The notes under the pieces were generated by a model. It was not told the origin of the DNA and made no database searches. It worked only from the letters and a program-made list of their open reading frames with translations. A stretch of 19,659 nt of DNA from Candidatus Desantisiibacteriota bacterium (GTDB lineage Bacteria; UBA9089; CG2-30-40-21). The translations under genes were made by a program, and so were the position numbers. This document shows positions 12,701 to 19,659 of the stretch, piece by piece. The stretch lies in NCBI GenBank assembly GCA_016208205.1, contig JACQYP010000054.1, positions 903-20,561 of the forward strand, written 5' to 3'. Each line of letters starts with the position of its first letter. Position 1 is the first letter of the stretch.

Positions 12701-15493
12701 ATGATGTATTATATCGCAGCAATTATCATAGCCTTAACTACAGTTGTCTCTAAAAATGCCTTTGCTGTTTATGGAGAAGGGAATTATTCCGTAAATGTTG
12801 AGGCAACAGATAAGGGATTGAGTAGTGTTAATTTTGACCTGAAACTTCGCGGCAGGGAAAGATTGATTATGTTTAGCCCAATATTAAAGGGTAATATAGA
12901 CCTGCAGAAAAAGAGTCTTGTTTTTAACTATACTCAGGCAGATTTTTTTAATCCCTTTGTGGAATTGAGTGTTGGACAGAATGTTTTGCCTAATGTTACA
13001 GGGTTGACAGCTTCAGCCCCACAGATTAATGGGGCAAGGATTGCTTCTAATAAAAAGCTGTGGAAGGATCGTTTGACACCTGTTATCTTCAAAGGGGTGT
13101 CAAGCAGCAACAGTGATGTTTATGGGGGAAAGATTGATTTAGCTTCCAAATCAGGTATTATTGGTAATACCTTTTATTTCAAGGATACCAGGTCAGGGGA
13201 TGCAATTGGCGGCAGCCTGAAGATGCCTTGCTTGTTTTGGAAGGTAGTTATGGAAACAGGGACTAACTCAAGGGGCAGTAACGGAACAGGTACTAAGGGT
13301 GAAAATGCTACGGAAACATGGATTGGTATGGTGCGTTCCCCGAACGCACAATGTGGAACAAGCACCAATGGTGAAAATACTACGGAAACCGTAGAAAACA
13401 GTAGTGTGGGGACATTAACCATGGGCAGCCCGACCACAACCGGCACGCAAACAGTAGTACAGGCTTCCAGCCTGTCAACCATCTCAACTGTCTCAACCAC
13501 CATCTATCCCCTGAACCTGAGCATGGATTGTTCAACAGGCAGGCTTGGTGGAGATGGGTACAAGATAGGAGGAGTATTTAAGTTGAAAGAATTAAGCAGC
13601 GATATCAAGTATTCCTTGATTAATAGAAAACAAAACCTGACCTGGAACGGCTCATATGGTTTCAAAGGGGCAAGTTTTGGGATGGGCTATTCTGACGATA
13701 GGAGTGCTGGCTCCATTATTAATAACTGTAAGTTAAATGTCGGCTACGGTACTGCTACTGTGATAGGTAATATGAAGCTGAATAGTGAATACTCAAAATC
13801 AAGCGGAAACCTTCCCGGTAATGATATTGGTAAATGGAAGCTATCTGCTATCTACGGTACTGTTACTGCGATAGGCAATATGAAGCTGGATAGTGAATAC
13901 TCAAAATCAAACGGCAAGCTTCCATCTAATGATATTGGTAAATGGAAAATAACCGGTTTGTTTGATTCTAAAAGGGTAGGGGATATTAAGCTAAATACCG
14001 AATACTCATGCTCAAATAGCCCCTGGGTAACAAATAATATATCCATATGGAAGTGTAACAGTGAATTTAAGCTCGGGAAAAGGTTCTCCTTGAGCGGGGC
14101 ATTTTCTAAGGATAATATTATTGGAACAAATTCTCCTAATGGAAGCCTCGGTTATAATTGGAATACAGAATATAAATGGAATTTTTCTAAAGAGTTTGGT
14201 TTAACCCTTTCAAAGCAGCAAAGTTACAAAGAGTTAACCGGAGAAAATGACCGGAATCTGGTAAATTATCTATCTGGAAAAATAGATTTTTTGCCGCAGT
14301 TTCCCCTCTCTGTCTCATCAGAGATAGGCTTGGAAAGAACGGATAGTATCTCAAAGAACAAATCAAAGGAGCTGCTTTCACTTAAGAGAAATATCAGTCT
14401 TCGCTATTCTTACAAAGGATTTAACCCGTGGATTAGTTATAGTATAACAGGGACAGATGATAGAACTATTAATAACAGTGATATTAACAGGGAAAATATC
14501 ACTGTTGGGGTTAAGAAAAAGCTGACCCGTAATCTTACCTGTATTGTCCAACGGGTGTGTCAGATGGAAGAAAACCAGTATATCAGCAGAGGTGAGATGA
14601 ATTTTGCAGAAAGGATAAGTACAGAAAAAAAGGTAAATCTGACATATAAATTCCCTAATTATCCATTAAACATGGACCTGGAATTTTTTTCAAGAAACCA
14701 GCAAAAATTTAACTGGAAGATAAGTTTTACCTTCAGGGAAAAGGACAGACAGAATTATTTCAAGTATGTATCAAACGATATAAAGTTTACAGAGGCAAAG
14801 GATTTTCGTTTTGGTGCCCCTCCAGGTGATATGACCCCTATCTCCAAAAAATTGCCTGATAAAAATGAGTTTTCTAAGCTTGGTGTTGTGTCTGTAAGCG
14901 TTTTTAAGGATGTAGATGCAAACAGGATATTTTCACCTAATGAAGAGGGGTTGGAAGGGATAAAGGTTATTATTTTTGAAAAGGGTGAGAATAAAGAAAA
15001 AGCAAAAGCGATTACTACTGAGGAGAATGGAAAAGCTTGCTTTGTGGATGTTCCGGCCGGGATATATAACCTGAATATTGACCTTGGTTCAGTGCCGATT
15101 GATTTTATCTGCGTAGCAGAGCTGGAACAGACAATCAAGGTAGAGGCAGGCAATGGTATTGAGCTTAAGTTTCCGCTTCAAAAGGCAGGTACTGTTAAGG
15201 GCAGAGTCTTCCGTGATGAAAACAGGAACGGTGCCTGGGATGCAGGAGAAACAGGTGACCATGATCTAATGGTGTATGCCAATAATGTCCCTACCTTTAC
15301 CGGCTCTGGAGGGGCATACAGGTTTAGCAATATCCCCCCGGGCAAGATACGAATGCAAGTAGAGAAATCATGTTTGCCAAAGGGATATGTTTTGACTACC
15401 CCTGAATTCTTTGATGTGGAGCTTAAGCCGGAAGATGAGATAGGAGGAATTGATTTTGGTATGGCTGAGCAGGAGATGGAGATAGAGTTTTAG
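12701..15493 (+). CDS. Large predicted outer-membrane beta-barrel with two C-terminal SdrD-like domains (usher-like candidate)
   Basis: The 930-residue protein has a signal peptide (cut after KNAFA, residue 22). Residues 23 to about 715 are long runs of alternating polar/hydrophobic strands rich in Asn, Ser, Lys and aromatics (for example FNWKISFTFREKDRQNYFKY), as in outer-membrane barrels. Within this part lie a Thr/Ser/Gly/Asn-rich insertion (about 181-273) and 36-residue repeats (about 348-440; YGT-T-IGNMKL-SEYSKS-G-LP-NDIGKWK). Two SdrD/collagen-binding-B-like domains follow: VFKDVDANRIFSPNEEGLEG (from ~735) and VFRDENRNGAWDAGETG (from ~832), each with an acidic calcium-type loop. No classical FimD signature is recognised. 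The chaperone-like and subunit-like genes upstream suggest an assembly or export platform. The Shine-Dalgarno is weak, so Met1 or Met2 may start. Confidence 0.72.
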   Translation: MMYYIAAIIIALTTVVSKNAFAVYGEGNYSVNVEATDKGLSSVNFDLKLRGRERLIMFSPILKGNIDLQKKSLVFNYTQADFFNPFVELSVGQNVLPNVTGLTASAPQINGARIASNKKLWKDRLTPVIFKGVSSSNSDVYGGKIDLASKSGIIGNTFYFKDTRSGDAIGGSLKMPCLFWKVVMETGTNSRGSNGTGTKGENATETWIGMVRSPNAQCGTSTNGENTTETVENSSVGTLTMGSPTTTGTQTVVQASSLSTISTVSTTIYPLNLSMDCSTGRLGGDGYKIGGVFKLKELSSDIKYSLINRKQNLTWNGSYGFKGASFGMGYSDDRSAGSIINNCKLNVGYGTATVIGNMKLNSEYSKSSGNLPGNDIGKWKLSAIYGTVTAIGNMKLDSEYSKSNGKLPSNDIGKWKITGLFDSKRVGDIKLNTEYSCSNSPWVTNNISIWKCNSEFKLGKRFSLSGAFSKDNIIGTNSPNGSLGYNWNTEYKWNFSKEFGLTLSKQQSYKELTGENDRNLVNYLSGKIDFLPQFPLSVSSEIGLERTDSISKNKSKELLSLKRNISLRYSYKGFNPWISYSITGTDDRTINNSDINRENITVGVKKKLTRNLTCIVQRVCQMEENQYISRGEMNFAERISTEKKVNLTYKFPNYPLNMDLEFFSRNQQKFNWKISFTFREKDRQNYFKYVSNDIKFTEAKDFRFGAPPGDMTPISKKLPDKNEFSKLGVVSVSVFKDVDANRIFSPNEEGLEGIKVIIFEKGENKEKAKAITTEENGKACFVDVPAGIYNLNIDLGSVPIDFICVAELEQTIKVEAGNGIELKFPLQKAGTVKGRVFRDENRNGAWDAGETGDHDLMVYANNVPTFTGSGGAYRFSNIPPGKIRMQVEKSCLPKGYVLTTPEFFDVELKPEDEIGGIDFGMAEQEMEIEF
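13283..13389. repeat. Palindrome bracketed by 35-bp direct repeats inside the barrel gene
   Basis: Positions 13283-13317 and 13355-13389 are direct copies (GGAACAGGTACTAAGGGTGA versus GGAACAAGCACCAATGGTGA at their starts) separated by a segment that contains the palindrome GGTGCGTTCCCCGAACGCAC at 13330-13349. All of it is in frame. A second palindrome, ACAGGCTTCCAGCCTGT, lies at 13459-13475 in the same low-complexity insertion. Confidence 0.7.
13744..13959 (+). repeat. Two tandem 108-bp (36-aa) repeats in the barrel gene
   Basis: CTACGGTACTG at 13744 recurs at 13852, and the following codons repeat almost exactly (IGNMKL, SEYSKS, NDIGKWK). A third, diverged copy follows (GDIKLNTEYS). The length equals roughly two to three barrel strands, which fits growth of a beta-barrel by hairpin duplication. 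Confidence 0.75.
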
Positions 15494-15560
15494 CACAGAA
15501 TACAGGAGTCAGGAGTCAGAATGAGAGAAACTCGCATTTATTCTGAATTCTGAATTCCGC
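15493..15560. repeat. 'GAGTCAGGAGTCAGAAT' family repeat
   Basis: AGAATACAGGAGTCAGGAG on the left faces TTCTGAATTCTGAATTC words on the right, a loose inverted repeat in the gap between the barrel and NHL genes. It relates to the repeats at 1718-1797 and 9679-9725. Confidence 0.55.
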
Positions 15561-15585
15561 ATTTTCAACATGGAGGTTATTTTAA

Positions 15586-17985
15586 TTGAAAAAGATATTG
15601 TGGTCAGGATTAATATTATTAACATTATTTCCAAATAATGGGTGGACAAAGGAGCTTGTTTTTTCTGCTGAGTTACCTGCTTCCTATCATAAGTATAATT
15701 TTGATAAACCATCAGATGTATGGATAGGTGCTGATGGGGATATATATGTGGCTAATACAGGCAAAAGATGTGTACAAAGGTTTAATCCGAAAGGTGAGCT
15801 TGAGCAGGAGTTTTATGGGGATAATGAGGACATACTTTCAGAGCCGATAGGTGTGGCTGTGGATAGTAAGAAAAATGTTTTTGTAATAGACGCTAAGTTG
15901 AACTGTGTGTTTGCATTTAACAAGAACGGCAATGTTTTTGGTATATGGGGCAAGGACTTTATTGGTAAACCTTCAGGGATAGCCGCCGGTGTTATCAATG
16001 GGAATGATAAGGTATGTGTTGCTGATATAGATAAACACTGCGTCTGGGGGTTTGATGGAAAAACATTGAGTGTACGAAAGATAGGAGAAAAAGGGACAGG
16101 AACAGAACAGTTTTTATCCCCTGCAGATATTGCCTTTAATCCTAATAATTCTATGTTTTATGTTGTTGATACAGGCAATCACCGTATTCAAAAAATATAT
16201 ATTAATGACACCTTTTCATATATTGCTCCGTATAATAGCAGCAAATTAGAAAAAATTGGAACGCTTACCGGGATTACAATCAATAATAATAAGCAAGACA
16301 TCTACATAGTCGCAAAAATAGAGAAGACGGATGGAAGGTATGAATTTGTCTATAAACTTGATACATATGGCATAAAAAATGATAAATGGGAATGTGGTGG
16401 TAAGGCAGGGTTTGGTGTCGGACAATTCAGCAATATAGCCGGGTTATTTGTTAATAATGCCGGGACTATTATTTATGTTGTTGATAGGGATAATAATTGT
16501 ATCCAGAAGCTTGATAACACAGGAAAATTTGTGGGTTTAATAAGCAATTACAGCTTTGAAGATGGGAGATTTAATTCGCCGGTTGATATTGCCTTTGACT
16601 CTAATGGGAACATGTTTGTTGTGGATAAGAATAATCATCGGATTGCCAAGTTTGACAAAACCGGCAATTTTATTGCCAACTGGGGGGGCAAATCATCCCA
16701 ACTTGAGTTGGGGAATTTTGATTCTCCAACCGGGATCGCCATAGATAGAGGAAATAAAGACCGGGTTCTCGTTGTAGATTGTTACAATAGCCGTATTGGG
16801 CGTTTTTATAATAATGGGGACAGTATCGATTCTCTGGGAGCACTTGGAAAGGGTGATAGTAATTTTTCCTACCCGCAAGACATAGCCATTGATTCATCTG
16901 GAAATATCTTTGTAGTTGATACTGCTAACAAACGGATACAGGTATTGAATCGAAATAAAGAGTTTGTGACCAAATGGACTGTTGAGGATTCGCCACTTGA
17001 TATAGAGGTGATAGAAACAGCAGGCGTTAAAGAGATCTATGTAGTTTGCCATACTGCCCATGTGATCAGGGTCTATAATGAGACAGGTGGGCTTATCAGG
17101 ACAATAGGTGAGCAAGGATCTGATGTGGAGGCAGGACAATTTCGGTTTCCCTGCGGCATTGCGAGAGATTCATCAATGCGGATTTATGTTTTAGACAGAG
17201 GGAATAACTGCCTTCATATTATGGATAGATTTGGGAAAAATCTTGGTATCTGGAGATGGCAGACAGGAATGGATTCCGGAGAGATGTCTCTTCCAGAAGG
17301 GATAGCCATAGATGCTGACGATAATATCTATATTGCAGACACCGGCAATCATCGTATTCAACGCTTCCAGCCCTTTAATTTTGTGCCTCGTGGGGGTCTT
17401 GTCGGCACAGTAACTAATCAGGGCACACCTGTCCATAATGCACGGGTAGATGTCAGGCAACAAGAGACAGAGAAAACAGTGAATACTGCCTATACAGATA
17501 GTTATGGCAAGTATACTATTAATGAAGTGCCTCTGGGCACATACTCTGTCGTAATCAGCAAGGATGGTTACCAGACAGGTTATGTTAGACAGGCTGTTTC
17601 AATAAAACCAAATAATGTGATTGCACTTGAGGAGGTTGTGCTTGTGTCGATGATTTCATCAGAAGTAGACTTGCATAATTATCCGAATCCATTTGATCCA
17701 ACGGATGGGGATAGGGTAGGCAGTGGGACAATATCGACTGATGGCACAATAATTTATTACAACCTGCCCCAGGAAGCAAAAAAGCTGTATCTTGAGATAT
17801 ACAACCTTGCCGGTGAGCTTATCTGGGAATATGAGGCAAAGAATGCGGATTGCACGACAGGGAGGCATGATATCCCCTGGACCGGCAAAAGCAAGGATGG
17901 TAATATCGTGGCAGATGGGGTGTATTTCTGTGTGCTTACAGTTGATGATAGGGTGGAGACATGTAAGATGGCGGTGAAGAAGTAG
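15586..17985 (+). CDS. Secreted NHL-repeat beta-propeller protein with carboxypeptidase-regulatory and FlgD-like C-terminal domains
   Basis: The 799-residue protein starts at a TTG with GGAGG nine bases upstream. A signal peptide (MKKILWSGLILLTLFPNNGWT) is followed by about twelve NHL repeats (25-600), for example KPSDVWIGADGDIYVANTGK, SPADIAFNPNN...VVDTGNHRIQKI and LPEGIAIDADDNIYIADTGN, enough for two six-bladed propellers. Residues about 603-690 form a carboxypeptidase-regulatory-like Ig domain (GGLVGTVTNQGTPVHNARV ... YGKYTINEVPLGTYSV). The last ~105 residues are a FlgD-like/type IX-style C-terminal domain (YPNPFDPTDGD ... PWTGKSKDGNIVADGVYF). It most likely works at the cell surface in binding other proteins or polymers. 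The next gene encodes a PorV-like protein, which supports export and surface attachment by a type IX-like route. Confidence 0.85.
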   Translation: MKKILWSGLILLTLFPNNGWTKELVFSAELPASYHKYNFDKPSDVWIGADGDIYVANTGKRCVQRFNPKGELEQEFYGDNEDILSEPIGVAVDSKKNVFVIDAKLNCVFAFNKNGNVFGIWGKDFIGKPSGIAAGVINGNDKVCVADIDKHCVWGFDGKTLSVRKIGEKGTGTEQFLSPADIAFNPNNSMFYVVDTGNHRIQKIYINDTFSYIAPYNSSKLEKIGTLTGITINNNKQDIYIVAKIEKTDGRYEFVYKLDTYGIKNDKWECGGKAGFGVGQFSNIAGLFVNNAGTIIYVVDRDNNCIQKLDNTGKFVGLISNYSFEDGRFNSPVDIAFDSNGNMFVVDKNNHRIAKFDKTGNFIANWGGKSSQLELGNFDSPTGIAIDRGNKDRVLVVDCYNSRIGRFYNNGDSIDSLGALGKGDSNFSYPQDIAIDSSGNIFVVDTANKRIQVLNRNKEFVTKWTVEDSPLDIEVIETAGVKEIYVVCHTAHVIRVYNETGGLIRTIGEQGSDVEAGQFRFPCGIARDSSMRIYVLDRGNNCLHIMDRFGKNLGIWRWQTGMDSGEMSLPEGIAIDADDNIYIADTGNHRIQRFQPFNFVPRGGLVGTVTNQGTPVHNARVDVRQQETEKTVNTAYTDSYGKYTINEVPLGTYSVVISKDGYQTGYVRQAVSIKPNNVIALEEVVLVSMISSEVDLHNYPNPFDPTDGDRVGSGTISTDGTIIYYNLPQEAKKLYLEIYNLAGELIWEYEAKNADCTTGRHDIPWTGKSKDGNIVADGVYFCVLTVDDRVETCKMAVKK

Positions 17986-17993
17986 GGGGGGTA

Positions 17994-18061
17994 AATAGTT
18001 TTTAGTTTTTAGTATCCACTTCGTTACTAAAAACTAAAAACTGAAAACTAAAAACTATTTA
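17994..18061. repeat. Inverted repeat of TTTTTAG words between the NHL and PorV-like genes
   Basis: TAGTTTTTAGTTTTTAGTA on the left pairs with TACTAAAAACTAAAAAC on the right around ATCCACTTCG. It can fold as a long AT stem and might reduce transcription between the two genes, but it lacks a GC-rich base. Confidence 0.6.
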
Positions 18062-18074
18062 AAGGAGTGTATCA

Positions 18075-19659
18075 ATGATAAAAAGAGTGGTATCTGTACT
18101 GATTATTTTAGTTCTATCAGTTAGTTTTGTTGAGGCAAAGGATCTGGGTAAAAGCAGGGCAGCGTTTCTGAAGATAGGCGTTGGTGCCCGTGCTGCGGCT
18201 ATGGGAGAGGCATTTTGCGGTCTGTCGGATGATATTAGTGCTATTTACTGGAATCCTGCCGGTCTTTCTCAGCTTACACAAACAGAGATTATGACCACAC
18301 ACCATTCCTATTTTCAAGGTATTAACAGTGAATACCTTGCCTTTGTTCATCCAAACAAAAATCAGACAGCATTTGGGGCATCGTTGTCCATGCTTGGAAT
18401 AAATGGGATAAAAAGGTATGATAAATCTAATAATAATCTTAACAGTAACTTTAAGGCAGATGATATGGTTATGTCTCTTGCTTGCAGTAAGATGTTTGGT
18501 CCGTGTGCAGCAGTTGGTGCAGGGTTAAAGATGGTGAAACAAGGGATTGATGATAAGAATACGAATAATCTTGTTGCTGACCTTGGCGGGTTGTATCATA
18601 CCCCGATACACAATCTGGTCCTTGGGGCAACGGTGCAGAATATAGGCATAAATAGCAGCAGCAATAAAAAACGGGGAGCCCTTGATGACCAGCTGCCGTT
18701 CCGTATGAGATTTGGGGCAAGTTATCAGTGGCAGAAATCTATTGTTTGCGTGGATGTTAATATGCCAAATGATGGAGGGCGTACCACAAACCTTGGTGTT
18801 GAGTATGCTCTGCCGAAAATAGCAAGATTTGAGACTATGCTGCGGATAGGATACAGGATAGGGGCAGATACAGGAAAGCTTGGCTTTGGTTTTGGTGTAT
18901 TAAGCAATAATTGTTCATTTGATTATGCCTTTGCCTCCTGTGGTGATCTGGGTAATAGCCAGCGACTCTCAACCTCACTGAGGTTTGGGACATCAAAGCC
19001 GAAACACAGGGTAGCGTTGATAGAGCCTACGGATACGAAAGGTGGAAAAAAGGTTGAACCATTGATATCATGGCTGAATGTGCAGCAGTTTGCTTTCGGG
19101 TTGTTTATTGAAGAGAGAAATTTTCCTGAGCGGTTAAAGAAAAAGAAGGATGATAAGAAAAAAATGCCTGTGCTTCCAGGTATAAATGCCCCTGCAGAGA
19201 CAGCAAAGGGCACTTCAACTGCCATAGGTGCAGAGGCTTCAGAGGTAAGGAAGAATGTTGATTTTGATAAGGCTGCAGATGAGATAAATTTTGATGCAGA
19301 GGAAGAGACAACCGATGCTGCTGTTCCAACACCGGCAGTACCGGCACCAAACAGCGGGAATGTAGAAAAGCCGCAGGGCACGACTACCACTACCTCCTCG
19401 CCGCAGGCAAAAGCTGCTGATGCTGCTGTTCCAACACCGGCAGCATCAGCACCAAACAGTGGGAATGTGGAGAAGCTGCAGGGCACGGCTGCTGATGTTA
19501 GTCCGTCGCAGGCAAAGGCTACTGATGCTGCTTCAGACACAGGCAAGAATGCCTGTGCCACCAAGGCTGTCAGTACCGGAGGTGCTACCTCTTTACCGCA
19601 GACAAAGACTACTGATGCTGCTGTTGACAAGACAACACCTGCAGATGTCAAGCAAGGGG
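18075..19659 (+). CDS. PorV/UPF0164-family outer-membrane protein with long repetitive tail (3' end outside window)
   Basis: The frame is open from the ATG at 18075 (AAAGGAG seven bases upstream) to the window edge, 528 codons. A signal peptide (cut after SFVEA, residue 21) is followed by the family signature SRAAFLKIGVGARAAAMGEA...DDISAIYWNPAGL and a barrel to about residue 312 (ending RLSTSLRFGTSKPKHR). PorV, the best-known member, is the outer-membrane shuttle that takes type IX substrates off the translocon. This protein is longer than usual. After a charged segment (RLKKKKDDKKK) it has an Ala/Thr/Pro-rich tail with about 35-residue repeats (TDAAVPTPA...APNSGNVEK...GT). The tail includes an in-frame palindrome (19536-19562). 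The C-terminus is missing, so a further domain may follow. The neighbouring NHL protein carries a FlgD-like domain, consistent with a substrate/receptor pair. Confidence 0.85.
   Translation, partial: MIKRVVSVLIILVLSVSFVEAKDLGKSRAAFLKIGVGARAAAMGEAFCGLSDDISAIYWNPAGLSQLTQTEIMTTHHSYFQGINSEYLAFVHPNKNQTAFGASLSMLGINGIKRYDKSNNNLNSNFKADDMVMSLACSKMFGPCAAVGAGLKMVKQGIDDKNTNNLVADLGGLYHTPIHNLVLGATVQNIGINSSSNKKRGALDDQLPFRMRFGASYQWQKSIVCVDVNMPNDGGRTTNLGVEYALPKIARFETMLRIGYRIGADTGKLGFGFGVLSNNCSFDYAFASCGDLGNSQRLSTSLRFGTSKPKHRVALIEPTDTKGGKKVEPLISWLNVQQFAFGLFIEERNFPERLKKKKDDKKKMPVLPGINAPAETAKGTSTAIGAEASEVRKNVDFDKAADEINFDAEEETTDAAVPTPAVPAPNSGNVEKPQGTTTTTSSPQAKAADAAVPTPAASAPNSGNVEKLQGTAADVSPSQAKATDAASDTGKNACATKAVSTGGATSLPQTKTTDAAVDKTTPADVKQG
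19314..19628 (+). repeat. 105-bp (35-aa) tandem repeats in the tail of the PorV-like gene
   Basis: GATGCTGCTGTTCCAACACC at 19314 recurs at 19419; shorter forms of the unit start at 19524 and 19614. Spacing is 105, 105 and 90 bases, always in frame. The third unit contains the dispersed palindrome ACAGGCAAGAATGCCTGT, which may account for its changed length. Confidence 0.75.

Noticed and set aside
12701..15493. Classical FimD-type usher
   Set aside because: No recognisable usher signature, plug or N-terminal domain motifs; only the barrel-like composition and gene context point that way, so it is kept as usher-like candidate only.
18923..19651. 242-codon minus-strand frame opposite the PorV-like gene
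   Set aside because: It is an antisense shadow of the GC-rich repetitive Ala/Thr/Pro tail; the plus-strand frame has signal peptide, ribosome site and family motifs.

Overview
The window looks like a piece of an AT-rich genome from an uncultivated, probably anaerobic, diderm bacterium. The evidence is Sec-type signal peptides feeding outer-membrane beta-barrel proteins, a sulfide-based route to homocysteine, a sulfide-type Thi4, a PorV-like (UPF0164) protein with FlgD-like C-terminal domains on secreted proteins, and intergenic DNA crowded with palindromic repeats, as is common in metagenome-derived candidate-phylum genomes. I cannot name the phylum with confidence.

Layout. Positions 1-66 are the tail of a gene that starts outside the window. 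Positions 352-1716 hold a secreted protein remnant that has lost its N-terminus and sits directly behind a sigma-54-type promoter. Positions 1794-7016 form a minus-strand sulfur block. In order of transcription it reads: DUF116 protein, Rrf2/IscR-like regulator, Thi4 thiazole synthase, DUF39 homocysteine-biosynthesis protein, NIL-domain 2x[4Fe-4S] ferredoxin and cysteine synthase. The DUF39 and NIL-ferredoxin genes are 25 bases apart; the others are separated by 100-400 base gaps filled with inverted repeats.

From about 7.2 kb to the right edge every gene lies on the plus strand and encodes an exported protein. The order is: a sigma-54-type promoter with palindromic upstream sites, a small signal-peptide-like ORF followed by a terminator-like hairpin, two paralogous small beta-rich secreted proteins (262 and 224 aa), a two-domain Ig-like periplasmic protein resembling DUF916/pilus chaperones, a 930-aa predicted beta-barrel with two C-terminal SdrD-like domains, a 799-aa NHL beta-propeller protein with carboxypeptidase-regulatory and FlgD-like domains, and a PorV-like protein with a long repetitive Ala/Thr/Pro tail that runs off the window. 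My reading is that this locus encodes a surface structure: two subunits, a chaperone-like partner, an outer-membrane barrel that could act as assembly platform, and a possible type IX-like sorting branch. This is inference from gene order and fold resemblance.

The intergenic DNA is itself notable. At least four small elements carry about 12-bp terminal inverted repeats of related sequence; three of them have candidate 8-9 bp target duplications. Three copies of a long hairpin element, several 'CACGGATT / AATCTGTG' hairpins, and short palindromes that also occur in frame inside genes (thi4, the barrel gene and the PorV-like gene) resemble protein-coding palindromic elements.
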